A stretch of DNA of 64,000 nucleotides from Lepas anatifera (lineage: Eukaryota > Arthropoda > Thecostraca > Lepadidae), in assembly GCA_034440635.1 (NCBI GenBank), contig JAOTON010002229.1, positions 248,001-312,000 of the forward strand. The letters are read 5' to 3'. Below are positions 23,106 to 36,592 of the stretch, piece by piece. Each line of letters opens with the position of its first letter. Position 1 is the stretch's first letter. Made by a program: the position numbers and the translations under genes. Under the pieces are notes generated by a model. The model was given only the letters and a program-made list of their open reading frames with translations. It was not told where the DNA came from and made no database searches.

Positions 23106-25006
23106 TAGGTCCGAATCCCCCCTCCCTTCCCAGTAAGAAACCCGTGGCAAAAATCCTGCCCTCGAGCTCCCGTTGCCATACCATTCCATAGCGTGCCACA
23201 GACCAGTAGCGACCTATTGCTTCACGGAACTGACCGGGCCCAGGTCAGGGTTGTACGGAGGATATCAGCACAGTGGCGTTGGCACTTCGACTGGGGAAAA
23301 AGCCTTCGGTAAAAAGCTTAGACTGAGTTGAAATTGTATGTTTTGATTATAAGAATATGCCAAGAAAATGTCCGTGAATATATGCCAGAACTTTCAAACT
23401 TTGCTAGTTAATAGTGCCTCTCCTACATTCTCCAAACCGATGCAGCGTATCGAAATTCTGAGCCATATTTTGTGAGTAAAATGGAAAATTACTTCAGGAT
23501 TTAGATGGTCTGACTATGAGCTTCAAACTCGATCGGCTTTTCAATGTCTATATAGGCTGTATTTGAAGACCATAAATTGATAGGCCTATTATTGGTGGTC
23601 AAAAGGTGATTTCCTCGATATGGTAGACACAATTTTCGCAGAATATCAGTCGTTTCAAATGCTCCAAATATCCCACGATAAGGTACACAAGGCTATATGA
23701 TTGTAGTTAGATATCCTAACGAATACACATGATTCCTCTATTAGTTAAAACATATTGCGGCATGAATCTATAAGAACTAAGAAAATCCTTTCAGATAATA
23801 TATGCATCAGCGTTTCTAATGTATACATGTATATAAACGCAATGTTCCACTTTCGGAACATAAAAACCAAACTAAATTTTCAAAACTTTATCGGAAGCCA
23901 ATTGTGGCTTAGGCACACACTAATTCGATTCGTGCATTATCATTTCTGCCTAAAATTTGGATGATTGATGTTGGAATACGGGTTTGGCTGAAGTTTCAAT
24001 TATTGAAAGTCAAAGCGTGAACAATTATAATTCTGAACATTTATTTTCGGAAATCTTAAGAACTCATCATGAACAAATGATATGAAATACAGGTGTCATT
24101 CCTTTTCTTGCAGATGAACAAAAAGCCATACTATCAGTTTCCACCTCGGTAAATATGGAACTAAAGAACGGTGTCCAAATTTTAGAGTATTGCTGGTTAA
24201 ATCATAGAGATATGTTATATTATAGTAAAACACATTATGACACTATACATACTAATAGTCTATAATATTTTACAGTATATCTCTACGGGTTCAATGGTTA
24301 AAAACTACGCGCTTAACGTTACTTTGGTACTAGCGACTACAACTTCGTATACATTTCTTAAATGATTACTTTGAAATGTATAATATGCTTAAATGTATCA
24401 AGAAAACTAACAGAAACTGATGAGTCTTAACAAAAGCCTCATTTAGCTAAACTCGTTCCATTTTGTTTTTGCTTAGCTGTGGCACAAGTCAAAGAGGTTT
24501 AATCGGGCACAAAACATTATCAGCTTATCACGACACGCGGATATGGACGTTTTTCCTTCAGTAAAGGAGGGCCGGTTAGACATTTTTCACAAGATAAATA
24601 AAACTGAACTATTTTTCAATAAAAAACGTCCCCAAAACCACTTTAGTTTGAAATTGCACCAAAATGCCACATTTCCTTTAATGAAGATCTCAATTAGTGT
24701 CGAGTAAAACAAGCAGGTGCATCCTTTGTTAGCGACGAGCTTCTTTGTGCAATCAGTTGGCAACCAACCGGAAGGTAAGCGGCCACACATTCCATCAGGG
24801 ACGCTGCAGGCACCTTTAAGTCCTCATCAGCTACCCAATTCAGCGCAGCGGTGACACCGCGCTCGGCATACTGATAAGTCGCCATAGCAACGGCCAAAAC
24901 CCGCACAGACAGGCATTGACAGCCGCAGCAACAATACGAGCTTACACATAACAGAACATGCACACTGATTCTTTATGCAAAATACCAATTGTGTGCATAT
25001 GGCGGT
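23106..25006. other. Intron 2, no named feature
   Basis: AT-rich sequence from 23300 to 24600 with no recognised coding or repeat family. Confidence 0.45.
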
Positions 25007-26885
25007 TTAACCCTCGCCCGGGGGTGTTTGAACATCCCCCTGAAGTTGTTCTGGTGGCACGAAAAAAACGGCGGCCCGAAGCGCCGCCGTAGGGGGAGAC
25101 CGGGGCTGGTTGAATCATTTTTCAATTTTCCCTCCATAGCTGATAATCCACAAGATCTATCGAAAATTGGATACCACCATTCAAAATATCGTTTTTTCCC
25201 CACCAAATGGCGGTTAATATTTTTCCCAAAAAAACGAATACATTTTACCACAATAGACTTTTGAAATCAACTCTGCACCTGATGCAAACTGTCCCCATGC
25301 CGGGGTAAGTTGCATCAGTCCCCGGGGCAGCTTGCATCGTGAGGAATTAGCGCACAGAAACACAATACAACGTCAGATTCGCTTTATTGATAGGCACGTT
25401 TCACATTCAGCGGAGGCACGTTTCCTTGGTAGGCACGTTTCCCATCGGATACCCTTCCGAGCTTACCTACTCAGAGTCAGAGTCACATTGGTGACAGATA
25501 TAGCACCTGCTTCTCGAAAGTGACGCGCTCCTCTCCCACTTTCGACGCCCATGCCAATAATTATTGCAATAATACATCCTTATGGCTATTCAATTTTCCC
25601 ATAAACAAAACTAAGCGTCGGGTTAGGTTGCAACAATGCTTCAACCTGCCCCGCGAAAAATGATTCGTCTTGCCCCGTCCCTGCCCTGAATCAATCGTGG
25701 CGCCAAATATTGCACAAGCCAAGAGGTCCCGCCAAAAGTATTTGCCTCATTCGAAGACTGAAGAAACACACTTTAACCTGCCAGGCTTATGATCAGCGTG
25801 CATGTTATCTTGTATTTCATTTAAACCGTAATGTAACGGACTAAAAAATACTTTCACCCCAAAAAACTGAGCTTTTGCCTCCTCACCTGGTATCGGCCGA
25901 CCACCTTCGCTGGTTTCTTCACCGGAAAGGCATTGCGCGTGAGCAGTTCTAGTGGGCCCGCTTAAACTGTTATCTAATGAATATTTTTTTAGTTACAGCC
26001 CCTGATGCATTCAACCCGTGATGTAACCAGCCCCGGTCTCCCCTATTTAGCACACCTTGTCCCTGATCAATTTTCAAATTTCTCCAAATCTTATAGGGTT
26101 GGGTAATCTCAGGTCAGATCACCAGTGCAGGTCAAGTGACCTCACCTCCAAAATTGTTTAAGGTGGCACTAGTAAGAAATGGGTGAATATATCGGATTGA
26201 AGCCTGTAGCACAAAATTGTCCCGACGAGCACTACAAATCTCGTACTGGGATTTTTCATATCTATGACCTAGGGTCAGGTACAGATCATGACCCCTCCCT
26301 TGCTTCATATTATTCAAATCGCAGTATCCTGCGCCCCTTTCTAGGTTCATGCTGGAGTTTGTGATCAGTGACCTTTGAGAGGTCATCTGGAGCTACTTAA
26401 ACAGGTTTTAGACTTGGAGCAATAACTTCAGAGGAAGTGATCACAAAGTTTTTATTTTGATGTCATTACGCTTGGATTGTTATTGCGAATCGATTGATAT
26501 GCATATTTACTATGCTAGATTGGAAAATGACCTTGACCTGACGTTAGGGCAGGTTATTTTTATGTTTTGACCTAGTATAGTCATATTATACATCGTTTAA
26601 TTTGACGTAACAGGAGGAAACGGATGGTACCAAACAATTATTCTAGCTTCACTCCGTCAGATGATAGAGCCCACAAACTCTTCTCTAACATGTAGCCTTC
26701 TTTGACCTATCAAGATCTCAATATCTACCTGAGCCAAAGTGACCGATGCAGTTTTTTATGAATTTTTATGAGCTATTCAACAGCTTCCGCCGTGTTGTTT
26801 TCGCTACCTCGCATAGAAATCGAGTTCGAGGCGGGGCTTGAACACCCTCCCTCCACCAGGGCAAAGGTGGCGGGGGAGGGGTACA
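25007..26885 (+). mobile_element. TTAA-type MITE, family F (F1), interrupted by a second MITE
   Basis: The left end is TTAACCCTCGCCCGGGGG followed by the palindrome GGGTGTTTGAACATCCCC and CGGCGGCCCGAAGCGCCG. The body resumes at 26046 (TTTAGCACACCTTGTCCCTG, matching the position of TTTGGCATACCTTTT in family B) and reaches the right palindrome GGGGCTTGAACACCCTC at 26834-26850. The right terminal repeat is damaged. A further F-like scrap follows to about 27020. Confidence 0.75.
25092..26043. mobile_element. TA-flanked MITE nested inside F1 (Tc1/mariner-like)
   Basis: The terminal inverted repeats read GGGGAGACCGGGGCTGGTT at both ends, with one extra G at the left, and are bounded by TA (25090-25091 and 26044-26045). 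Removing it and one TA restores the family F left arm. Its interior has short repeats of TGATGCAA and GTTGCATCA around 25275-25340 and no transposase. Confidence 0.8.
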
Positions 26886-27020
26886 AACATTCTCTCGATC
26901 TGGTTCCTAGGTGGGATAGTAAAAAAACACACAAATGCTGGTAGATGTCAATGTGTATATCAATCGATTCGAAATAATAATCCAAACGTCCGAACAGATG
27001 AGACATTGAGACCATTGAAC

Positions 27021-28656
27021 CACCATTGTCTTTCTATCGTCAGTACATATGAAATGATTTACCATGCCCGATTATACATTTGTATCAAAACTACCGGCAA
27101 AAACACGGACGACACGTCTTAGCCTCACAATATCCATCAAGCAATCGTCTTCCTTATGACCAGTTTTTTATTTAAAAAAGTATATTTTTGGTAGGCAAGG
27201 CCCTCAACTTTATTCAAAGTAGTAAACATATTTAGGTGTGCAAAACGTAGCATTTTAGAGGAGTTAAAGCGATTGTAAATGAAAGGAAAACGAAGTAAAG
27301 GAAATATGTGTAGTAAAGAAACCTTTTCAAGTAGCATGGTATAGGGTAAGGGCGGGTAAGAGTACGCAGGAGATAAGACTACGCAGCAACTGTTTTGGTT
27401 ACTTATCAACCACTAAGATGGTGGATACCCTGGTATAAAAACAAGGTCAGTGCCTAGGCTGCACACCAAAATTCAACGTGCTCCTGTTCTTCCCGTGGGT
27501 GTGCAGAGCAAAATAATTTTCTGGACACGCTTGAAGTAATATTTCTTAACTGGGTAAACTTTTAAACCATGCTTTTATTATCAAAACTATTGTATTACGG
27601 TCTGTCATCAGTAAGAAAGATGAGCTAGAAGTGGGCCCCCGGGATCGGAGCTCACTCTAAAACTCCTGTCAACATGTTTATGAAGACTTTCTTCCCAAGG
27701 GAGCATGTCTGGCAAGAGTACGCAGTAGACCATTGGACAAGAGTGCGCATGCTTAAGAGATAGGAAAATTAATTTACGCTCGGGACAGAGTCCGTAATTC
27801 ATATTTGGAAAACAAAACGTTGCAACATAGTTATTGTATATTCAGAACGATATAAAATCATATATTCGCCTAGTTTGGCGACAAAAAAAGTGTGCGACAT
27901 GGCCTATGCACCTAAAGCACAAAGGGGCAGTAATGCGTACTCCAGCCTCCTCCCTTCCGTACTCTTACCGACCCACTCCGGTAAGAGTACGCACTTGAAT
28001 TTTTATTTTTGATGGGCTCGTGGTCGGTTCCTTTCAGAGACATTGAGTTGAAACATGGACCATACATAGACAATTCTTCAGGCTGAACAACCACATAAAC
28101 AATTTAGCTGTTAGACTTATAGGAGAAAAGTGAAAGCCTTTAGAAAGTTAGGTGCGTACTCTTGCACGGACTTCCCCTACTACTGGAATTACTGCTTATA
28201 CAATTATCGCTAATAAGCATGTGAAATAAACGGAGGTGAATTACTATCATTGTGCAGTAATGCTCTGAAAACGTGAGAGACGCAACAGCAGGCACAGCCA
28301 CCCGCTTTGACTCTAAATTACGCGCAGTGAGGTGAACACATGTCCGGTCCATAGCCTGCCGAGACTGCGCAGTAATGGCCATAACGTGGGCACAGCAGCA
28401 CTCATGGCGCGTTTCGGAGAAGCAGCCGGATCCCAGTCCGCAACTCCAGACGCCTGGGTGAAATTTAGCTCTCGGAACAAGGTCACGTGGTGATGAGATA
28501 AGACTAGTTGGTCCTTAGATCTCCCGGCAACGTGATGTGCCACCGGCACTCGGAGAGACAGACACGTGGGCAGTGCGGGAGAAAACTGATCTGTACAGTC
28601 AATGAGTACGACCTGGAAGCCGAGGTCACTGCATATCTGACTGTACTGCCTCAGCC
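27021..28656. other. Intron 2, no named feature
   Basis: I see nothing I can name in this stretch. Confidence 0.4.
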
Positions 28657-29275
28657 TTAAAACACGCAGTGGAGAGGGGTCTGGCGTCAATGTGCAGTGG
28701 AGGGGTACTTAAGTGCCCACCCCCTCTCTCCATGAGATCTCGGGAACCAAGAGCGTTACAAAAAGACAGTTTGGGACTTTGCGGGAACTATGATAATCTA
28801 AAATATCGCCAGCTTTTCTTGCGATGGCGCCTGTTTTCACCAAAAATGACACGTAAATATCCTCCAAACTGCAGGCTTAATCCCAGTCTGTGTGCCTCTA
28901 AACCGAACAGTTTCGGTTTGCATTCTGCCAGATGTGACCTTTAAGAGAAATGCTTGCCATTAGCTTATCGAAATATTTCGTCAAGTCAGAGAAACCATAG
29001 ATTGGGGTCAGAACCATTGCTGCATTCCTAACAATGCATCCATTACTTTCCGGGTGTAATACATCACGAGGATACACACTGACTGATAAAGACAAAACTC
29101 TGAGAATTCCAGCGAGACACGAGAAAACCATACTGCAAGTTTCGACTCAATAACGGTAAGAACATCAATCTTCTTAGGCTCCAATTGACTTTCACTTACA
29201 TTGGAGCTTACAACTACCTTTGATAATATATTTTATCCCTCATAGATGGATCTAGGGGAGGGGCGATCCAGCCAT
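28657..29275 (-). mobile_element. TTAA-type MITE, family D (D2)
   Basis: The right arm begins TTAAAACACGCAGTGGAG, with a spacer GTCTGGCGTCAA and a second GTGCAGTGGAGGGG, then a palindrome-like GGGGTACTTAAGTGCCC and GAGATCTCGGGAACCAAGAG. The body is the inverted match of 10240-10893. The other end is not defined. Confidence 0.7.
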
Positions 29276-29396
29276 GCCCCCACGCGAAATAGAGGGCGCC
29301 AGATTCTCGCTGCCACCCCCCCCCCACCACCTAAAAGCAAACTGGTGTTTCATAATTGATCAATTAAGGAGGACGTGTCAGTCAGTAAAACAAATA

Positions 29397-30409
29397 TTAA
29401 CCCGCGCCCCACCGGGGGTCCGGCGCCACCTTCGCCCCACCGGGGGCCATCGATGGCCCCCTCTAACTCCGAAAATATGGGCGTTAGCGCAAATCTGCAA
29501 AGTGCAATAGAAAGCTCGCGTGAATTCAATAAGAAATTACTTCGCATGTTTTAGTGCTCAGGTCAATGGTTTGACCTCCAGAGGTCAAATTAGGTCAAGA
29601 TCGGCTATTTTCACTCAAATATGCAATGATTAAGCAAACTGGGCATAACTCTTATGTCATTAGAGCTATTGAGGCCTGGTAAAGTAAATTTGATAGCAAA
29701 TTGCCAGTACTTTTTCCGCTATGTGGAACGTAAAGACCTCCCGCAAGTGGTTTGACCGCCAGAGGTCACCTCGTGACCTAATATGACCTGAGGTCACGAA
29801 AGGTCAAAAAGTGACCTTGCCGTATATCAAATGAAAGCCAGTGACAAGACAAACACGATGGTGTTTGTTTCACCGCGCTAGCTTAATTAGGTCAAAGTTA
29901 TTGTCAAAACACTGTTTTTGACCTCCGGTGACCTTGGATGACCTTGAAAGTCAAAGAGCAAATATGACCCTGGGATCCGTGAAAGGGTGTCCAAAACGTT
30001 GTTCTGAGCAGTCTGAGTATTTGCAATCATTTTTGTGACTTTTATATCATGAAATAGCTTTTCCCATGCTTTTCCAATGGGGAGGTCGCATCGTGACCTG
30101 ACCTCAGGGCACGAAATCAAAAATCCCGGATATACACCTTGTAGACCCTGGAGGGGTCATGAAGTGTAGGAAGTTTCAAATCGATCGACTTTGAAATGTA
30201 GCTCTTACAGAGCTCTAAAGGTGAAGTGAGGTGACCTTGGTTGACCTCGTCTGGTGACCTGACCTTGGGTGACCCGGGGTAAAAATGTCAGGATGGTGGA
30301 AAAATGATGCAGTGAGAGGTAGAGCCCTCAACCGCGGCGCTGCGCCTCTTCATTTTCTGCTATTTTGGAAAACCTTAGGGGCATCGATCCCCCGGTGGGC
30401 GAGGGTTAA
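29397..30409 (-). mobile_element. TTAA-type MITE, family A, complete (A6)
   Basis: The doubled right arm is the cleanest in the window: TTAACCCGCGCCCCACCG, then GGTCCGGCGCCACCTT, then CGCCCCACCG and the full palindrome GGGGGCCATCGATGGCCCCC. The left end finishes CGATCCCCCGGTGGGCGAGGGTTAA. The next 70 bp (30410-30480) are shared with the flank of the copy at 38536. Confidence 0.88.
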
Positions 30410-30480
30410 GACGGCATCTTGTTTGGGACAACATATATAGACACAAACAATTTTAAAAACAATGATCTGTAACATTGGAA

Positions 30481-32603
30481 TTGGGTTAAGCACCTTTGTC
30501 CGTTCGGAAGTAACCTCTTTGAGGCGGAAATAAATGGTATAACCGAGGGATGTCTCACTTCAAGAGGTTCTTTGGTTGTTCACTACATGAAAATAATTTG
30601 CTTTAATATCTACATCCTGCCATCGCACCCCCTCCGGCGCTCAATATGTTTTCCTCGCTGGCATGGGCTTACCCCCAAAGTTACCCGGCTGCACCCGCCC
30701 TGAGCACCTTGATCCTTGCCTGGTGGAGCTGGGGAACAAGGAACCCAAACTCGTGGAGTTCTTATCGGTAGGGGAAGTCTTTTTCCTGATGGAAGCAAGG
30801 CCGGATCTAGAATCTGCAGGGGGCACTCTGGTCAGAGAGCGCCATTCGGGCCAGAAGACAGCAAAATTTGGCCCAGTGACACAAGTTATTAGTGTGTAGG
30901 TAACCTATCACAGTGGTGCCAAGTTACATCGTGGAGGTGCCAACGATTTTATCCTGGAGAGGGAGGATGTGAGTGAGCGAGATTTCAGGGTGCGCCGGGG
31001 AGGTTTAATGGGGCGGCAGCGGTAAGTAGTGTGGGGAGTCACTGGGTTGGTGGATGGGGACGGGAAAACATGTATCTGTCTTCTGGAGTCACTTATGGAT
31101 ATCATTTTAGTTAAGTTTCGCTGGAGGACCCGGCCGCTCCTTTTTTGCTAGTGACCAGCTTCTTGCTTCTGGTCATCTATCATCCGCTTTTGTTTCGTAT
31201 TCTTCTAAGCCTGTCCCTTCCCTCTGTGCGGACGCTGTCAGTACTCCTAGCCGTTATCGCCACCTAGGACGTTTGTTGACCTAAATAGGGCTAGACGACC
31301 TTTGGGAAATTTGTCAATAGTTGCTATCTTTTTAGTGAGCAATAACAACCCAGTATGATAGCATGTCAGGCTCGGTGGGGCTGAATGAAGAGCGTCTGTT
31401 TACATATATTTTCAACCAAGAGCATGTGTCGGGTCGACCTCTCCAGTGTCGTGACGTCAGACGGCTTTGGCGGTGTAATCACTGCAGAGATGCCAACAGT
31501 CGCCCACCCACCGTCAGTCCAAGGGTGTGCTAGTTAAACCAGGGAAAGACATTCTAATGCGCTCGGAGAGGTAATGGGATCCAGCCTGACATGCCAGCAT
31601 CCGGTGACCGTCAGACCAGTCGCAGGGTGATCTACCTAGCTCTCATTGTTACTAAAATAGATAGGACATACATAAACAAATACATCACAATTTGCAAAAA
31701 AACTATTACAACCTGGTTACAGGTCATATCTGATTAATCGGAGAGATAGTGTGAAAAACTAGATTTTTCCTGAAATTTAAGCAAAATGATATTTAGTAAA
31801 AATAAGATAACAGCTTGAAGTCGGTTTGATCCTTTCACCACCGCAAGATTATGCCCTAATATGGGTGGGGAAAAACAGTATATCTTCCAAAGGCCGAAGC
31901 CCTGTATGGGTGTTGGCAATGCATCAACTACCGCCATGGCACAGCACATCACAGTGACAATTAAGGGGCCAACTCTTCCTGACTCCTCACCGCCATCCTC
32001 TCCCACTCCCATCTGCTGTAAAAACCGTAATCATGATGATAACACCTCTCTAATGTGCGTGCTAACTTCACCACTGTGCTGTTCATTTTCATCCCACTAC
32101 TAACGGCATATTTTGGAATTGTTATGACAAATAGCTTACTAGTAAGACACCTTTTTGGGCGATAACCGGGTGAACATTTCGGTTTCAAAATAAGAAATGA
32201 ATGTTGGCTGAAATTTTCTTAGATGGTTCATGGTATTTTTCAAACATAAAAATGACTATCGCAAAGAAAACCAGCTACCATGAATTACTTGCAACAAATT
32301 GGCATAAAACACAGTTGAAAAATGACTGAAAGTATACATATATAGCAAATGTATTTTAGATAATATATATCGTGGAATTAATTCCATCAGATATTACCTA
32401 TTTGGCTTGGACTTCATTATAAGTATTATGAATAATCAACTAATCGTTCAAATTTATTGTTCGAAACTACATAGAGTGAAGCAACTCTTCATAAATGCAT
32501 GCTTCTTTACCAAAGCTCTCGCACAAAACGCCTCCAAATAGTTCATTTTTCAAGCATTGAAGCCTTTGAAAATCACTGATCAGGAAAATTGCAAGGTCTT
32601 GCG
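30481..32603. other. Intron 2, no named feature
   Basis: I see nothing I can name. It is moderately GC-rich up to 31670 and AT-rich after that. Confidence 0.4.
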
Positions 32604-33451
32604 TTAACACGCACATTGACGGGGGGGCGGGTACCCGCCCCCTCGGGTTTTTCGGAGATAGCAGAAAAACAGCGGCGCATAGTGCCGCCGTACTTGGTAT
32701 ACCTTTTCCCTCATCATTTTTAAACTTCTGTAAAACTTTTAAGGTTAGGTCATGTCAGGTCAGGTCACCAATACAGGTCAAGTGACCCGACCTCAAAAAA
32801 AGTTTAAGATAGCATAAGTCGGAGCAGGGTGAACTTATCCGATTGAAACTCATATCACATAATGGCCCCACCGAGTTCTCTAAAATATGTTCCGGTATTT
32901 TCTATATCGATGACCTAAGGTCAGGTACGAGGCATGACCTCTCCATTGGAAATACATGGGAAAAATGTTTTTTTACGGAATAACTCAGCAACGGATGGTG
33001 ATAGAGCATTTATTTTAGCTGCATTAGACTCGCCTGGGATTTGCAGTTCTAATGATATGTTTTTTATATAACTTGACCCTGACCTGACCTCAGGGCAGGT
33101 GAAATCCTTGATTTGACCTAGAAAGGTCAAATTATATATCATTCGATTCGGCTTGCTGAGAGGATTCATATAGTTTAAGTCGTTTTGCTCTATCTTTACT
33201 TGTTCAGATGTAATGGCCGAAAAACTGAATTTATATGTTATCCCTATGACGACATGTTTTGACCTCTCGTGACCTTAAATGTGACCTGACAAAAAATGGT
33301 TCCAATATTTTCGATGGAGAAGTGGATGGGCAGCCCAACGCCGTTTACCGTTTTTCGCTACCTACCGTGGTTCTCGAGATCTTAGGGTGGGGGTTACCCG
33401 GCCCCCTGTCAATGCGAAGGTGGCTCAGACCCCCGTCAATGCGCGTATTAA
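32604..33451 (+). mobile_element. TTAA-type MITE, family B, complete (B2)
   Basis: It is bounded by TTAA. The left end is TTAACACGCACATTGACGGG, palindrome GGGGGCGGGTACCCGCCCCC, then CGGGTTTTTCGGAGATAGCA. The right end has a decayed palindrome, TCAATGCGAAGGTGGCTCAG and a terminal TCAATGCGCGTATTAA. The body contains TGACCTCAGG and many further half-sites. Confidence 0.88.
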
Positions 33452-33679
33452 CGACCACTACCACTATGTATTGTTACGATCTAGTTTGCATTTTTATAGA
33501 TTGAGTGGAATTGATGCAGCTACCTGATGGTGTAAATTTCATTTACCTACTTTAATTACTCGCAGAGAAACAAGCTCACCCAAAGCGTTAGTATGGCCGG
33601 GCCAGGCCAGGCTGGGCCATTACCGAGCGGACGCAAAGCCTCCTCGAGGTCTTCCTCTGATTAACTAGACAAATATACA

Positions 33680-34538
33680 TATCATTAGGTCACAATTAGG
33701 CTATTTCTACTAAAATATGCAATGCTGAAGAAACCTGGGCATATATATCATACCATTAGAGCTATTGAGATCTGACAAACTAGATTTGATAGTAAAATGC
33801 CAGGGCTCTCTCCACTCTATGGAACATATTGATCTCCTGCCAGTGGTTTGACCTCCAGAGAGCACCTCTTGACCTAGCATGACCTGACGTCACGAAAGGT
33901 GAGAAAGTGACCTTATCGTATATGAAATGAAAGCCAGTGACAAGACATACACGGTGACGTTCAATTCAGTGTTCTAGCTTGATAAGGTCAAGAGTTATTG
34001 TCAAAATGCTGTTTTTGATCCTTGGTGACATGTGATGATTTCAGATAGGTCAAAGAGTAAGTATCGCCCCTGAAATCCGTCAAAGGGTGGTCAAGAATGT
34101 TTTTATGAGAAATCTGAGCATTTACGATCATTTTTTGTGAGTTTTAGACCATAAGACAGTTTAAGATAAGTTTTTCCCCATGTTTTTTTAATGGGACAAG
34201 TCACCTCGTGACCTGAACTCAGGTCACCAAACCGAAAAAAATCCCGGATGTGCATTTTGTAGACCCTGAAGAGGTCATCAAGTGTAGAAAGTTTCAAATC
34301 AATCAGTCAAGAATTGTAGCTATAATATAAGTCAAAAGTTGAAGTGAGGTGACCTTGTTCGACCTCTCCTGGTGACCTGACCTAATGTGGCCCGAGGTGA
34401 AAAATTTTAGGGCTGGTGGGAAAATTATAAGGTGAGAGGAAGACCCCTCAGCTGTGGTGCTGCGCTTCGTCCTTTTTTGCTATTCTGAAAACAAACCTTA
34501 GAAAGGTCATCGATGGTCCCCGGTGGGGCGATGGTTAA
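33680..34538 (-). mobile_element. Family A MITE, right end truncated (A7)
   Basis: It aligns with family A from CACAATTAGGCTATTTCTAC to the left arm GGTCATCGATGGTCCCCGGT, GGGGCGATGGTTAA. The first 200 bp of the family are missing. Confidence 0.75.
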
Positions 34539-35099
34539 TAAAGAAGACATTAAAATTTACCCAGTGTGCTAGGAAACCATTCAGAGGTATAAACGTATCA
34601 ACCGTTACTGCTCCTGGTAACACAGGCCCCATTGTACAAAGTTTTGATCCAGTCTGTATAATCTTTCCCTAAAAATGATTAATTATAATGCATATGTGAC
34701 GCGCAGTATGGAATTTCGCGCATTTTGTCAAATACCCAGGAATCGTTGGATTGCCCAGGAGCCTGGAAATACACCATCTGCCCGCTCATCCGGATTTTAT
34801 GAACTCTACCTGGGAATTTTTCAAAAAGTGCCCAGCTTCCTCGGCAGTTTATGTACTACCCGGGAAATTGACAAGCTGCAAGGATAAACGACAACTGCCC
34901 GGAATTTATGCTCAGGGCAGTATGAGAACTCGGGCAGTTTGTAACTTCCCTGTAATATCTGCAGCTAAACCTACAGTCGGATCTCCCATCACTGGCATGA
35001 GTTTAGCAAGACTTGTAAAAGGCTGAACAGCTGGGCTTCCCTCGATGACAACCGTTGCTCCCCTGTGGACATCCGATGCCCTCTGAATGAGAAATCGTA
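34539..35099. other. Intron 2, no named feature
   Basis: I see nothing I can name. Confidence 0.4.
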
Positions 35100-35235
35100 A
35101 ACAGAGACCCTGTTTTGTCTGTCAGCACAGTGTTGTCAGCTCCAATCACCGGTCAGTGATTTGCTTACGTCACAGGACTGTAGCCTCTCCCCGGCTACTC
35201 CTAGATGTTTTACTCTCTGCCGGCCTTCTGTTCTG
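35100..35235 (+). repeat. Interspersed repeat G, copy 3
   Basis: It aligns with 16902-17040: CTGTCAGCACAGTGTTGTCA, ACGTCACAGGACTGTAGCCT, CTCCCCGGCTACT, then a GTTTTAC and GCCGGCC stretch. Confidence 0.65.
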
Positions 35236-35780
35236 CTGGGAGAACGGACGATAACACAGCAGCAGCCTACCATCTTGCCGGGTAGAGAAATTCCTGCATT
35301 GGCTAAACAGATATCAAACGGATGGCTGATAGCGATAGTGTTATTTTGGGGGAGAATTAGAGGCCCTGCTGAAACAGCCATGCTGACAGGGGGGAGCCAG
35401 GCGAGGGTTAGATTGGGATCCCATAGCGTGCTGGCTCGAACAAAGTTGGAGCTGCCAGAAGGTTTGCTGATTTATCTGACGTTTATGAGCAAGCTAACTG
35501 CACCCAGTGTCCATGGCTTAGTTGGTTCAACAATTAAATTGCCAGCTGGATCACTTAGTTCTGAAAGACGTCCGGAGCCCTCGGTGTCGAAGTTGAATCT
35601 ATTCATGACCTGACTTGCTGACACATCTCAAAGTGAACATAACAGTAAAGAATCTGGTTCATTTAATAATTCTGTTTGACATTTCCAACGCGTGGGCTGA
35701 CCCATGTAGGCCAACGATACGGCTTGTGCATAAAACGGCCACATTTAGGGACTTTTCTGTCCATATGTTACAGGGAGAGT
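35236..35780. other. Intron 2, no named feature
   Basis: A 150-codon plus-strand frame crosses 35161-35613 from inside repeat G. It shows no domain and is probably chance. Confidence 0.4.
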
Positions 35781-35784
35781 GCGA

Positions 35785-35940
35785 GATCCGGGAGTTCGCG
35801 AACTCCCTAGGGGTTTCGCGAAATCACTGACCAGCCAGGGAGTTTGCGAAATCCCTAGGGAGTTCATGAAATCCCTGGGTGACCAGGGAGTTCGCGAAAT
35901 CCCTGGACTTAGAAGTCAGGGAGTTCGCGAAATCCTTGAC
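35785..35940. repeat. Cluster of palindromic TTCGCGAA sites, cluster 1
   Basis: Six copies of a near-palindrome of the form GGGAGTTCGCGAAATCCC, irregularly spaced, vary at the centre (TTCGCGAA, TTTGCGAA, TTCATGAA). A second cluster lies at 40122-40228. Confidence 0.8.
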
Positions 35941-36344
35941 ATTTAGTCAGCTCAAGGATGACTAGCTAGGATTGCGGACTATTGTTCTTATGATTTATTT
36001 CAAACAGTAACCGGACATTTTCCGTAAAAATCACGTATAAGGGAAGTTTTAAGCTAAATATGAAGGTTTTAAGCTAAATATAAGGAAGGTCATAATTGTA
36101 TTGTTGAGGTCGTAGCGATACATTTATCGAGTTTTGCTTATCAATATTGTACTGCAATGTAAAAGTTCAGTTGCTGCTGATTGCAAATGTGGATCACCGG
36201 AGAGAAAGACACTGGCCCCTGGCGGTTCCAAAATGCCCTGGTCCACTCCTGAAATTTGGTTCCCACACACTTCCCCACAGAATACACTTTCGCCTTCACT
36301 GTGATTTGGTACTTGGTTATTTTATATTCATGATATATTTTATA
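35941..36344. other. Intron 2, no named feature
   Basis: AT-rich, with an imperfect 25-bp tandem repeat (AAGTTTTAAGCTAAATATGA) near 36045-36085. Confidence 0.4.
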
Positions 36345-36592
36345 CGCGGATTTAGGGGGACAAAGGGAGGCAGGTGCCCCCCCCGATCGACCCTCGGCGC
36401 CCCCTGAAATGGTCACGGCGCCACTCTGAAATGTCGCTTTCCATCCCCCGTCCCTAGGGATGTAAAAATCGGCGCCCACCGATAGGATTTTGCGCCCACC
36501 TGATAGGTTTTTCCGGTAAAAAAGGCACTCCCCTGGTCCGGATGGGCCCGCCCTGAAGATGCCCATTGGCATCCTGGATCCGCCTATGATGA
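36345..36592 (+). repeat. Interspersed repeat H, copy 1
   Basis: Blocks CGATCGACCCTCGGCGCCCC, GGTCACGGCG, CGGCGCCCACCGATAGGATT and TTGCGCCCACCTGATAGG match 43435-43680 in reverse orientation. The ends read ATACGCGGATTTAGGGGG and CTGGATCCGCCTATGA, an imperfect inverted pair, so it may be a MITE. Confidence 0.7.
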
